A stretch of DNA of 64,000 nt from positions 1 through 64,000 of the forward strand of contig CALJGU010000030.1 of NCBI GenBank assembly GCA_938075565.1. The letters are read 5' to 3'. Source of the stretch: an uncultured Opitutales bacterium. Lineage in GTDB: Bacteria; Verrucomicrobiota; Verrucomicrobiia; Opitutales; UBA2995. The position numbers and the translations under genes were made by a program. This document shows, piece by piece, positions 27,228 to 36,524 of the stretch. Numbering within the stretch: position 1 is the first letter of the stretch; every line of letters begins with the position of its first letter. A model generated the notes under the pieces. That model was given only the letters and a program-made list of their open reading frames with translations, ran no database searches and had not been told where the DNA came from.

Positions 27228-28337
27228 ATGGAACTCAATCGTTACAACGCCTTCATCGTTCTAAATGATTTGCCGAATATTGGGCCTATCACTCTTCGGC
27301 GATTATTGGATGCATTTCACGGAGATCCGGTGTCGATTTTCAATGCTAGTTCCAGCCAGCTGAAGAGTGTCAAGGGTGTCGGTGACGCCATTGTGAATAC
27401 CTTACGTTCTTGGCAAACGCATCTCGACCTCGAAAAACAGCTCAGGCAAATGGAGCAATCCGGGATTCGATTTGTAATTACAGAATCGGACGAATATCCC
27501 TCATTGTTGAAGGAGATCTATGACCCCCTATTGGGCTGTATTGGAAAGGTGAATATGATCTGGACCGACCCGCTGTCGCCATTGTCGGCAGTCGGAAGAC
27601 TTCAGTTTATGGTAGGCAAGTCGCACGTAAGTTAGGTTGTGAGCTGGCGCGTTGCGGGTTTTGCATTGTGAGTGGCGGTGCGCGCGGAGTGGATACCGAA
27701 GCTCACAAAGGAGCCTTGGAAGTAGATGGGAAAACCATCGCTGTGATGGGATGTGGCATGGACATCGTCTATCCCGCTGAGAATTTTGAATTGTTTAATC
27801 AAATTGCCCAGACGGGTGCGGTAGTGAGTGAGTTCCCATTTGGTCGGCGGGCTGACCGTCATCCCCATGCGCAACCGTATTGTAAGCGGCATGTGCCAGG
27901 GTTTGATTGTGGTAGAGTCGGACCTCTACTGCGGTAGTATGATTTCTGCCCGGTTTGCTGCTGAGCAAAGTAGGACCGTGTTTGCCGTGCCTGGGCGCAT
28001 TGATCAATCGACCAGTCGTGGTTGCCATCAATTGATTCGGGAAGGTGCCAGCTTATTGGCTAAGCCCGAAGATGTGGTAGAAGAGCTTGGCTACTTGTTG
28101 ATCGACAAGTCGACCAACGAGCCGGCGGAAGCCGTCAGCCAATCGTTTCAATTATCAGAGGATGAGCAGCTGATCATGAAACAATTTGAAGGAGGGGAAG
28201 TGCTCGATATGGATCGCCTGATTGATCGAACTGGAAAATCTTCACCCTAATTGGCATCGACCTTGATGCTACTGGAGCTTAAGCATTTGATCGTGAAACG
28301 CTTCGACGGCACGTTTGAAGCGAGTCTTAATTTTTAG
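27228..28337 (+). pseudogene. dprA: dprA (smf), inactivated by two frameshifts and an in-frame stop
   Basis: Joined across three frames, this encodes a full DprA of about 370 residues. It has an N-terminal SAM-like domain, the Rossmann-like core (IGLYWKGEY, AIVGSRKTSVYG, IVSGGARGVDTEAHKGAL, FAVPGRIDQSTSRG) and a C-terminal winged helix. Lesion 1 is a one-base loss in a C5 tract (27524-27528) just before IGLYW. Lesion 2 is at about 27860-27863, between ADR and PMRNRIVSG: 4 bases remain where most DprA proteins have three residues. Lesion 3 is a TAA at 28248-28250 inside the winged helix; the same frame then continues LASTLMLLELKHLIVKRF to a TAG at 28335-28337. DprA loads RecA on incoming single-stranded DNA in transformation. 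Three lesions make simple sequencing error unlikely. Confidence 0.92.
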
Positions 28338-29742
28338 CAGGGCTAGCTGCCTTGTCCTTCAGGATCAGTCTAAGGACCCCAAACGTTGCCAACGCCGACA
28401 ATATCCCTGGCGCACCTTCGTAGAATTGCTGCCCTAGTCCTGAAGCCCTCCACGAGAATGCCACCGTCATTCCCACGAGCATCATGAGAAAGCAGAGCCA
28501 CTCGCGTGGACGAGCACCGAGTGCATGAATGATGACGAGTGGGCCGATTGAGCAGGCAAGCGCGGTCCATGCAAATATGACCAGGTTGAAAACGCTGGCC
28601 GTGGCAAATAAGGCGATAGCCAAGGAACCAATAGTAATGATGAGAGTGGAAATACGTTTCCCGTTGGCTCCTTTCCAGAGATTGAAGTCTTCACTGAGAA
28701 CAGCCGAGCAACTAAGCACTTGAGAATCTGTTGTGGACATACTCGCCGCAAAGACCCCACCAAGAATCACTCCGACCGCCAGGCCCGGCATTAGGATCTG
28801 AGACAATTCGGGGAGTGCGAGTTCTGGATCAAAGCCGCTCGCTTGGGTGATGTAGAGTCGGGTAGCCAAACCTACTCCCAAAATGGCTAATAGAAAACTA
28901 CCGCTCCAGAGGAAGTACAGGAACCCCGTCTTCTTTATATGTTCGGTTTTATCCAACGCCATGAAACGAATCATGACCTGAGGCTGCCCTGTGACTCCTA
29001 TGCCATTAAACAACCATCCGAAGGCAAACAACAGGGTCGCTTGGATGGATCCGAAGCGAGTCACTCCCGGATCGAGATAACCGGGTTCTACCAACTTCAG
29101 TTTCTCCACAAATACTGTGACTCCCCCTACGTGGACGATGGCCGAAATCAGCAGGAGCAAAATCGCCGTCATCATGAGAATCGACTGTGCCGCATCTGTC
29201 CAAATAGAGGCTCGTAGACCTCCAAAGAGACAATAAACGAGTATTAGACCTGCGCCGATCAGGGCACCCGAAACCGTCGGCCAACCGAATATCGCATACA
29301 GTGCTTTTCCTCCGGCGTTTAGCTGGGCACCCGCATAGGTGCACAAGAAGATTAGGGTGAGTATCCCGACAGCGATTCTAAGGTATCTATAACTTCCCGA
29401 ATGCCATCGGCTCAATAGTTCAGCAAAGGTCGAGACCTTTGTGTCCTCGGTCGCTTTTCTCAGGTGTCGGTGAACGAAACTGTAGGCAATGACATCCCCG
29501 AATAGAAATCCGCAGATAAGGCAAATAGCTGAAATGCCATAGGTATAGATATAGCCGATTAGTCCAATGAACATGTAGCCACTGTATTTTGTGGCGGCGG
29601 CCGAGAGTGCGGTGAGTAGGGGATTAACCGTTTGGCCGGCCAACAAGTAATCATTGCCTGCCGAAGTTCGCTTCTTATTGGACCAGAGCCCAATTCCAGC
29701 GAACACAGCTAGGAAAAATATAAAACCCGCTATCTCCAACAT
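28327..29742 (-). CDS. Sodium:solute symporter family transporter
   Basis: 471 residues with about 13 membrane segments, the LeuT-like SSS/PutP plan. Supporting segments are DYLLAGQTVNPLLTALSAAATKYSGYMFIG near the N-terminus (sodium-site region), GAQLNAGGKALYAIFGWPTVSGALIGA, and GVFAASMSTTDSQVLSCSAVLSEDFN. The last is characteristic of proline/pantothenate-type members. The substrate is unknown. Its stop overlaps the dprA remnant by 11 bases, convergent. It lies 6 bases downstream of the HIT-family gene on the same strand. Confidence 0.87.
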   Translation of the reverse strand: MLEIAGFIFFLAVFAGIGLWSNKKRTSAGNDYLLAGQTVNPLLTALSAAATKYSGYMFIGLIGYIYTYGISAICLICGFLFGDVIAYSFVHRHLRKATEDTKVSTFAELLSRWHSGSYRYLRIAVGILTLIFLCTYAGAQLNAGGKALYAIFGWPTVSGALIGAGLILVYCLFGGLRASIWTDAAQSILMMTAILLLLISAIVHVGGVTVFVEKLKLVEPGYLDPGVTRFGSIQATLLFAFGWLFNGIGVTGQPQVMIRFMALDKTEHIKKTGFLYFLWSGSFLLAILGVGLATRLYITQASGFDPELALPELSQILMPGLAVGVILGGVFAASMSTTDSQVLSCSAVLSEDFNLWKGANGKRISTLIITIGSLAIALFATASVFNLVIFAWTALACSIGPLVIIHALGARPREWLCFLMMLVGMTVAFSWRASGLGQQFYEGAPGILSALATFGVLRLILKDKAASPAKN

Positions 29743-29748
29743 GCCCTA

Positions 29749-30093
29749 TCAACCTGGAGGCCAACTCATTTGTCGTCCACCAAGAAGATGAACGTGTAGA
29801 TGGGGAACGGCTTCACCACCATGCGGACCATTGTTGATTACAATACGAAAGCCATCATCCAATCCGACTTTCTTGGCTACGTCTCTAGCGGTGAGTAGCA
29901 AGTGTCCCAGTACGGCTTGGTCTTCGTCTTCAGCCAAAGCCGTTCGAACAATGGGCTTTTTAGGAATAACAATAATATGGACCGGGGCTTGAGGATCGAT
30001 ATCTCGAATGGCAACGCAGAGATCGTCCTCGTGCTCAAAGTTTCCCGGGATCTCTCCATTGATGATTTTAGTGAATAGGGATGGTTCTGACAT
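29749..30093 (-). CDS. HIT-family nucleotide-binding hydrolase (HinT-like)
   Basis: 114 residues from the ATG ending at 30093 (MSEPSLFTKIINGEIP), where homology begins; the frame is open to 30138. The histidine triad is HLHVHLLGG near the C-terminus, preceded by NNGPHGGEAVPH. HinT-type proteins hydrolyse AMP-N bonds such as phosphoramidates and aminoacyl-AMP. The ordering IINGEIP, PVHIIVIPKKPI and HLHVHLLGGRQMSWPPG is typical. The left inverted repeat of a small element lies 18 bases upstream of the start, so that element may have displaced the original promoter. Confidence 0.92.
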   Translation of the reverse strand: MSEPSLFTKIINGEIPGNFEHEDDLCVAIRDIDPQAPVHIIVIPKKPIVRTALAEDEDQAVLGHLLLTARDVAKKVGLDDGFRIVINNGPHGGEAVPHLHVHLLGGRQMSWPPG

Positions 30094-30110
30094 GAGATGT
30101 ATAAAAACTA

Positions 30111-30134
30111 TTTTAACCGCAGATGAACGCGGAT
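30111..30134. repeat. Left terminal inverted repeat of GxxExxY element
   Basis: A 24-base sequence beginning TTTTAACCGCAGATG that matches the reverse complement of 30525-30548 with one mismatch (A versus G at repeat position 16). The pair brackets the GxxExxY pseudogene exactly. Similar ACCGCAGATGAACGC-type flanks accompany GxxExxY genes in many genomes, from general recollection, not searched here. Confidence 0.85.
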
Positions 30135-30536
30135 TCACTCAGATGGATTATGAATAATTCTCTCAAACTCCAGTTTTGGGTGTTTGAAGTTATGAAGCAA
30201 GCCAAGTCGGAGGCCAGTTACCTTTAAGTAATTTAGCATCTGGCCGCGTTCGCGATCTGTTATCCTATCAATCGTTTTGGTATCCACGATTAATTTCCCA
30301 AATGCGATTAGATCGGGGATAAATTTCCCAATTTCTACTCCTTCATATTCGATAGGATAGCTTGCTTGCTGATTATAAGAAATTTAACTTTTGTGGAAGC
30401 CAACTACCAGTGCATTCTCGCAGATCTTCTCTTGGAAGCCATGACCGACTTTATTGAGAATATTTATTGCTAAACCTATGATTTTATATGTTTCATCTTT
30501 CAGATATTCATCTGATTTGTGTTCATCCGCGTCCAT
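30135..30536 (-). pseudogene. GxxExxY (PD-(D/E)XK-like) gene with premature stop
   Basis: Translating the minus strand from the ATG at 30536 gives a 133-residue frame with one in-frame TAA at 30384-30386 (codon 51). The product reads DETYKIIGLAINILNKVGHG, FQEKICENALVV, then after the stop YPIEYEGVEIGKFIPDLIAF, KLIVDTKTIDRITDRERGQM and LNYLKVTGLRLGLLHNF, a clear GxxExxY-family protein. The nuclease-like motif is altered: family members usually have VELK after the PDL aspartate, here VDTK. The gene starts and ends at the terminal repeats, whose inner bases contribute its first and last codons. No function is proven for the family. Confidence 0.85.
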
Positions 30537-30548
30537 CTGCGGTTAAAA
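30525..30548. repeat. Right terminal inverted repeat of GxxExxY element
   Basis: Reverse-complement partner of 30111-30134 (23 of 24 bases match). The outer end, GGTTAAAA, supplies the TAA stop codon (30543-30545, minus strand) of the adjoining hypothetical gene. This suggests that insertion of the element replaced the end of that gene. Confidence 0.85.
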
Positions 30549-31025
30549 TAACACCACGGTTAGCTGCGAATTCTTGGTCGACCAGTAGGCGGCTAGTTCC
30601 CTGACAAATGCCACCGCCTCTTCATATTCCTGATCAAGCTTCGGTGTCCATCTTAGCTGCTGCCCTTGTATCGCGGTTCTCAGCCCGGTGCCGAAGAACA
30701 TCGCTTTCTTGAAACCAGCTACTTGTTTGAGGCCGGTGATAACTTCTTCCCGCGCCCAAAGTGGATTCCAGCCACAATCTTGGACGGTAGCCTCCCAGTG
30801 ATAGAAACCGAAATTTTGATCCTGGGTTAAATACTTCTCCAGAAGTTGGATCAGGGCGTCGTTGAAGTCTTCTGTGTCTCCAGCTTGTTCGGGATTTCCA
30901 GTAGTGGCGAAGTTAATGGTGTGCTCTATTTGTTTGGCCAGATAAAGGTCCTCCCCTGTCAACAGCGGGAAAAGCGTGTTGAGTAGATGGAGGCGGGTGA
31001 TTTGGTCCCTTTGATTAGCCTTCAC
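30543..31025 (-). CDS. Hypothetical protein downstream of nrdR
   Basis: 160 residues, not recognised. It is mostly helical and acidic with several tryptophans, no signal peptide and no membrane segment, so it is probably cytoplasmic. The N-terminus (RDQITRLHLLNTLFPLLTGEDLYLAKQIEHTI) looks like a helical bundle. The gene starts 5 bases after the nrdR stop, so the two form an operon. The stop codon lies inside the right inverted repeat of the GxxExxY element; the native C-terminus may have been cut short or altered there. I assign no function. Confidence 0.7.
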   Translation of the reverse strand: MKANQRDQITRLHLLNTLFPLLTGEDLYLAKQIEHTINFATTGNPEQAGDTEDFNDALIQLLEKYLTQDQNFGFYHWEATVQDCGWNPLWAREEVITGLKQVAGFKKAMFFGTGLRTAIQGQQLRWTPKLDQEYEEAVAFVRELAAYWSTKNSQLTVVLF

Positions 31026-31030
31026 GTGTG

Positions 31031-31480
31031 TCAGGTGTTTAGGTTGGAAATGTCCTGCATGAGCTCGTTGATATCGCGGAAATCTTTGTAGACGCAGGCG
31101 AAGCGGACGTAGGCAATCTGGTCGATCTTCTTGAGTCGAAACATGATGTTCTCTCCAATCGCGCGGCTGGGAATCTCGTAGTCGTATTCTTCCATCAGCT
31201 CCTCGATCACGTCATTGACCAGCAGGTTGATCTGCTCGATGTCAACGGGGAGCTTTTCGGTCGCTCGACGAATGCCGTTAAAGATCTTGGAGCGGTCAAA
31301 TTCTTCGCTCCGCCCATCGCTCTTTAATACCATCAGGCCCTCGTGCAGGATTTCTTCGATGGTATTAAATCGGTGGCTGCATTGGATACACTCCCGACGC
31401 CGACGTATGGAGTTGCCTTCTTTGGCAACCCGAGAGTCGATCACCTTGATGTCGGTGGACGAACAGCGTGGGCATTTCAT
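31031..31480 (-). CDS. nrdR: Transcriptional repressor NrdR
   Basis: 149 residues from the ATG ending at 31480 (MKCPRCSSTDIKVIDSR); the frame is open 9 codons further. The zinc ribbon uses C3, C6, C31 and C34 (RECIQCSHRF). The ATP-cone domain follows (VLKSDGRSEEFDRSKIFNGIRRATEK), ending with the YVRFACVYKDFRDINEL segment. NrdR senses dATP/ATP and represses ribonucleotide reductase genes. No nrd gene is in the window, so its targets lie elsewhere. It is divergent from the UDP-xylose synthase gene. Confidence 0.97.
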   Translation of the reverse strand: MKCPRCSSTDIKVIDSRVAKEGNSIRRRRECIQCSHRFNTIEEILHEGLMVLKSDGRSEEFDRSKIFNGIRRATEKLPVDIEQINLLVNDVIEELMEEYDYEIPSRAIGENIMFRLKKIDQIAYVRFACVYKDFRDINELMQDISNLNT

Positions 31481-31682
31481 AAGGATGTAGGAGTTGGGAG
31501 CAAACAAACGCTAGGCGTTCATTTGCCCGAATGGATTAATGGATTTCGGCGGAGAGCGTCAAGCGAGTTGCAAGATTGTGAATAAGAACTCAAATCGAGT
31601 AAAATTGCTGTAAGCTGCCAGGATAATTGGCTTTCATTGTTTTGAGACATAGCCTAGCAATCTACCAACATCATCCTATCTC

Positions 31683-32630
<948 letters not shown>

Positions 32631-32638
32631 CTCCGAGT

Positions 32639-33079
32639 TTAATCAGAGCTGTTTTTGTTCAAGTAGTCTTCTACACTCCATTTTCCTGGCTTGTGATGCC
32701 AAAGGAAAATGCAAACACCCAGTAAGCACAGGTTCTTTGCCAGGTTGCTGCGTTGGAGAATGTCCCACAGCCACATGTTCGACTCTGTGACAAACTCGGG
32801 TTTCATAATGAGAGCTGGCACATGGACTGCCAAGGTTGCGACTACGACGAAGCTACCAAGCAGCACCGCTGCAAATCGTAGTTGCCAGCCCAATACGATG
32901 CAAATTCCACCTACCGACAATACGATGCCCACCAAAATGGATGCTAGGCCCGGGGCAGGCATCCAAGTAGGCATCAATCGCTGAAGTAGATCGTCGCTTA
33001 GAATGTGCTCACTTCCCAGTGCGAGGAATATCAGACTAAAAAGAATTCGAAACAGGAGATCGCAAATATCCTTACTCAT
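32639..33079 (-). CDS. DoxX-like membrane protein
   Basis: 146 residues from the ATG ending at 33079; the longer frame to 33202 lies inside the upstream SDR gene. Four hydrophobic segments match the small DoxX/DUF-type four-helix membrane family, with LLFRILFSLIFLALGSEHIL at the start and LGWQLRFAAVLLGSFVVVATLAVH in the middle. The start overlaps the SDR stop by 8 bases, so the pair is coupled. The function of DoxX-like proteins is generally unknown; some are linked to redox or membrane integrity. Confidence 0.65.
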   Translation of the reverse strand: MSKDICDLLFRILFSLIFLALGSEHILSDDLLQRLMPTWMPAPGLASILVGIVLSVGGICIVLGWQLRFAAVLLGSFVVVATLAVHVPALIMKPEFVTESNMWLWDILQRSNLAKNLCLLGVCIFLWHHKPGKWSVEDYLNKNSSD

Positions 33080-33947
33080 GTTCTGCCTTTCCCCAGGATT
33101 TGATTCCCGGCAAGGAACGATACAGTAGCCAATGATAAAAGCGGCGAGGCAGAATGCGACGAAGGATGGAGAAAAACCTCGCATCGGGAGTCCCAGCAAC
33201 ACGGAGAGGCGGATTTTTCATGCAACTGATTTTATAAATCATCCTGGCCGCACTTTCAGGAGTGCACGGTGTTCTGGTCATTAATTTTTCTATGAACCAC
33301 GACATATTGTGGTAGTGATGGTAATAGATGCGTGAGCGATCTTGTGGGTCGGTTCCATCTCCATACTTTACTTTCCTAAATGAATTGGAATTGATGAATC
33401 CGGGCCGCACCAATGTGACATGGATGCCGAAAGGGCGAACTTCATACCATAATGATTCTGACGCCCCTTCCAGTGCGAATTTTGAAGCAGAGTAGGCTGA
33501 CATAGTCGGCATGGCCATCATACCTCCGACGGAAGAGATGTTGATAATGTGGCCACATTTTCTCTGCCTCATGCCTGGCAATACCATGCGGACCAAATGC
33601 ATGGGACCTAAATAGTTGGTCGCCATTTGAATCGCTTCATCAGGTTCTGACATTTCTTCAACGACGGTCCGGTAGGATATGCCTGCGTTATTTATAAGGA
33701 TATCGATGGGTCCGTATTTGTTTTCAATCGTTCTGATGACTTCGGTGCCTTCATCGAGGTTTGTTACGTCCAGAACAAAAGGAATTACATCAGCGTACTT
33801 GCCTTTGAGTTCTGCTTTGAAGGCCTCTAATCTGGGCTGCCTCACTGTGGCAAACACTCGGAACTCATCTCTGCAAAATTCATTCAATAGTCTCCGTCCA
33901 ATACCTGAACTACTACCTGTGATGAACACGTTCCTTTTATCCGCCAT
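33072..33947 (-). CDS. Short-chain dehydrogenase/reductase
   Basis: 291 residues from the ATG ending at 33947 (MADKRNVFITGSSSGIG); 12 further codons are open. The cofactor motif is TGSSSGIG, followed by NNAG, INISSVGG and the catalytic YSASK. A C-terminal extension of about 60 residues with basic and aromatic residues (RILPRRFYHWLLYRSLPG) may associate with the membrane, as in retinol-dehydrogenase- or DltE-like SDRs. The substrate is unknown. It is the upstream partner of the DoxX-like gene. Confidence 0.9.
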   Translation of the reverse strand: MADKRNVFITGSSSGIGRRLLNEFCRDEFRVFATVRQPRLEAFKAELKGKYADVIPFVLDVTNLDEGTEVIRTIENKYGPIDILINNAGISYRTVVEEMSEPDEAIQMATNYLGPMHLVRMVLPGMRQRKCGHIINISSVGGMMAMPTMSAYSASKFALEGASESLWYEVRPFGIHVTLVRPGFINSNSFRKVKYGDGTDPQDRSRIYYHHYHNMSWFIEKLMTRTPCTPESAARMIYKISCMKNPPLRVAGTPDARFFSILRRILPRRFYHWLLYRSLPGIKSWGKAEHE

Positions 33948-34067
33948 GATCTTAATTATCAAAGATGATCCGCAGATGAGCAATCCTTATGACAGCCACT
34001 TGCTTTTGTTCTTATACTGCTTAACCAGGTATCTCAGATTTGGACCCGCGGAACAGTGATTTTAATC

Positions 34068-34124
34068 CGCCCTCGACAAGACTAGGGCGCTTGTTCATTT
34101 TCGACGATCCATTTCAATCGGATT
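34068..34124 (+). promoter_or_regulatory. Possible structured leader of metY
   Basis: Two mutually exclusive hairpins can form: 34068-34073 with 34084-34089 (CGCCCT/AGGGCG, 6 bp) and 34075-34080 with 34090-34095 (GACAAG/CTTGTT). A third, 34106-34110 with 34120-34124, would cover the GGA that is the only ribosome-binding-site candidate before the metY ATG. The layout is compatible with a switch, but it matches no riboswitch class that I recognise. Confidence 0.3.
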
Positions 34125-34130
34125 ACTTTC

Positions 34131-35414
34131 ATGAAACTCGAAACACAATGCCTTCATGCTGGTCAAGTGCCAGACCCCACTACTAACGCCCGTGCCGTAC
34201 CTGTTTATCGCACGACTGCTTACGTGTTTGATAACACGGAGCATGCTGCGAATCTCTTCGCTCTGAAAGAACTGGGGAACATCTACTCCCGGATCATGAA
34301 TCCGACCCAAGATGTCCTTGAGCAACGTGTGGCTCAACTGGATGGAGGTGCAGCTGCGCTGGCTGTTGCGTCTGGAACGAGTGCGATCTTTTACTCCATC
34401 ATTAATCTTGCTCAAGCGGGTGATAACATCGTTTCGGCAAACAATCTTTATGGAGGCTCTTATACTCAGTTTAATGATATCCTCCCGACCATGGGTATCA
34501 ATGTGAAGTTTGTTGATCCATCGGATCCGCAAAACTTTGCGGCCGCGATTGATGAGAATACCCGCGCGGTGTTCTGCGAAACCGTTGGCAATCCCGCGGG
34601 CCAAATTGCCGATTTGGAAGCCATTGCCGATGTCGCGCACGATAAGGGAATCCCTCTGATTGTCGATGCCACCTTTTCAACTCCAGTACTTACTCGTCCG
34701 ATCGACCACGGAGCTGACATCGTAGTGCACTCCTTAACTAAATGGTTTGGCGGGCACGGTGCAGGTATTGGTGGAATCGTGGTGGACTCTGGAAAGTTTA
34801 ATTGGGCGAATGGCAATTTCCCTCTATATGATAATCCGGATTCTTCCTATCACGGGCTTCGCTGGGGGCACGATTTGCCTGAGCCATTGGCTCCTCTCGC
34901 TTACATCTTGAGAATGCGCACCGGCCCACTTCGGAATCTCGGTGCCTGTATCTCACCCGACAACGCTTGGATTTTTCTTCAAGGAATCGAAACCCTGCCG
35001 CTCCGTATGGAACGTCATTGTGACAATGCATTGGCAGTGGCCAAGCACTTACAAGGGCTGGATCAAGTTGAGTGGGTCCGCTATCCAGGACTGGAAGGTG
35101 ATCCCGAGTATGGCAAGATCGACAAGTATCTTTCTGGCAAGGGTGGGGCTATGGTTGTCTTTGGAATCAAAGGTGGTGCAGAAGCCGGCTCCAAGTTCAT
35201 CGACTCACTGGAGCTGTTTAGTCACTTGGCCAACGTAGGTGATGCCAAGAGTCTTGCGATTCATCCAGCTACCACCACTCATAGCCAATTAACCGAAGAA
35301 CAACAGGCGGCAGGCGGGATTACTCCTGAAATGGTGCGCTTGGCTGTGGGGATTGAGCATGTCGACGATCTTGTCGCTGATATTAGTCAAGCTATCGCCA
35401 AGGCGGTTGATTGA
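34131..35414 (+). CDS. metY: O-acetylhomoserine sulfhydrylase (Cys/Met PLP enzyme)
   Basis: 427 residues, a length typical of MetY and longer than MetB/MetZ. It starts LETQCLHAGQVPDPTTNARAVPVYRTTAYVFD. Family motifs include NIYSRIMNPTQDVLEQRVAQLDGG, ASGTSAIFY, the PLP lysine in VVHSLTKWFGGHG and SLAIHPATTTHSQLTEEQQ. It makes homocysteine from O-acetylhomoserine and sulfide. No metX is adjacent. The 147-base leader can fold into alternative hairpins, and a strong terminator follows. It is monocistronic. Confidence 0.94.
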   Translation: MKLETQCLHAGQVPDPTTNARAVPVYRTTAYVFDNTEHAANLFALKELGNIYSRIMNPTQDVLEQRVAQLDGGAAALAVASGTSAIFYSIINLAQAGDNIVSANNLYGGSYTQFNDILPTMGINVKFVDPSDPQNFAAAIDENTRAVFCETVGNPAGQIADLEAIADVAHDKGIPLIVDATFSTPVLTRPIDHGADIVVHSLTKWFGGHGAGIGGIVVDSGKFNWANGNFPLYDNPDSSYHGLRWGHDLPEPLAPLAYILRMRTGPLRNLGACISPDNAWIFLQGIETLPLRMERHCDNALAVAKHLQGLDQVEWVRYPGLEGDPEYGKIDKYLSGKGGAMVVFGIKGGAEAGSKFIDSLELFSHLANVGDAKSLAIHPATTTHSQLTEEQQAAGGITPEMVRLAVGIEHVDDLVADISQAIAKAVD

Positions 35415-35438
35415 TCCATCATTTCTACCAGATTTTTC

Positions 35439-35467
35439 AAAGGGCTCCTGCATAGGAGCCCTTTTTT
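35439..35467 (+). terminator. Rho-independent terminator after metY
   Basis: An 11-bp perfect stem (35439-35449 with 35454-35464) has loop GCAT and runs into TTTTTT. It ends metY transcription upstream of the CsgG-like gene. Confidence 0.93.
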
Positions 35468-35534
35468 GGATGGTATTATGAGAGCTATTCCTTTGACAGG
35501 CTTCTTATTGAGAAATAATCAATATAAGTCCGCT

Positions 35535-36524
35535 ATGAATATTAAAACTCCAGTACTCGCCGCCGCTCTCCTTTCCTCATTGTTAATCTCCACGCCTAGT
35601 CATGCTTTCCTGAGTAAGCTTACCAAGAAAAGCTCAGAGACGAAAACAAAGGACGACACCGCAGAAAACAAATTGCCGGAATACACAGGTGTGAAACATG
35701 CCCTCGGAGTTATCAGCTTTGATAATGAAGCAGGTTTTGTTTCGGAATGGAATTTAGGCGACAATCTCGGACTTATGCTCGAGTCGAGTCTCTATGATAC
35801 CGGGCGCTTCGTTATTGTTGAGCGAGCCGAGTTGGGAGCTGTCATGGCCGAGCAGGATTTGCAGAATAGTGGCCGTACGGCACAAGCATCTCAGGTAGCG
35901 AGCACGGGACAGATCCGTAGCGCAAAATACCTGGCAACCGGGGCTATCACAGAAGCGAGTTACAAAACCTCAGGTGATTCTGGAGGTTTGCGGATCAAGG
36001 GTTTTAATATCGGTGCCAAGTCCGACAAAGCCATTGTTGTGGCTGTCGTGAAAATAATCGATTCAACGAGTGGTGAAGTTGTAGCCAGTAAGCGAATTCG
36101 CGGTGAGGCTGGTAAATCAGGATTATCACTCGGTTATTCAGAACGCGGATTCGGTACACAGTTAGGTGGATTTACGAAAACTCCTCTGGGTGAAGCTGCT
36201 CAGGATGTTATCGATCAAGCGACTCAATTTATTGCGCTCGAAATGGAAGATTACGACCTCGAAGGAAACGTAGTCATGGTGAGCAAAAAAGGCCAAGTCA
36301 TCATCAATAGAGGCTCCAATTACGGCGTGGCGCCGGGACAAATATTCGTGGTGCGTGAAGAAGGTGAGGTTCTTATTGATCCTTCTACAGGTGCAATTCT
36401 AGATATGGAGGAAGGCGAAGTTACTGCCAGCATTTCCGTAACTAAGGTCTCTGAGAAGGTTGCCTATTGTGACCTAGTAGACGGTATGCCTCCCGAACGC
36501 GGAGCAGTTGTCGTCTTCCAATAA
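35535..36524 (+). CDS. CsgG/HfaB-like secreted protein
   Basis: 329 residues from the ATG at 35535; upstream in-frame codons run into the metY terminator. A type I signal peptide (MNIKTPVLAAALLSSLL, cleavage after PSHA) is followed by a CsgG-like domain (about 50-250): GVISFDNE, DTGRFVIVERAELGAVMAEQDL, AKYLATGAITEASY and VKIIDSTSGEVVASKRI. A C-terminal FlgT-like beta domain (about 250-329) contains KKGQVIINRGSNYGVAPGQIF. CsgG itself is a lipoprotein pore for curli subunits; this homologue has no lipobox. No csgA/B/E/F-like genes are near, so its cargo is unknown. Confidence 0.8.
   Translation: MNIKTPVLAAALLSSLLISTPSHAFLSKLTKKSSETKTKDDTAENKLPEYTGVKHALGVISFDNEAGFVSEWNLGDNLGLMLESSLYDTGRFVIVERAELGAVMAEQDLQNSGRTAQASQVASTGQIRSAKYLATGAITEASYKTSGDSGGLRIKGFNIGAKSDKAIVVAVVKIIDSTSGEVVASKRIRGEAGKSGLSLGYSERGFGTQLGGFTKTPLGEAAQDVIDQATQFIALEMEDYDLEGNVVMVSKKGQVIINRGSNYGVAPGQIFVVREEGEVLIDPSTGAILDMEEGEVTASISVTKVSEKVAYCDLVDGMPPERGAVVVFQ

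Noticed and set aside
34068-34095. H-type pseudoknot riboswitch upstream of metY
   Set aside because: The two helices would need a zero-base linker to cross a 6-bp stem, which is not geometrically feasible. They are better read as alternative hairpins.
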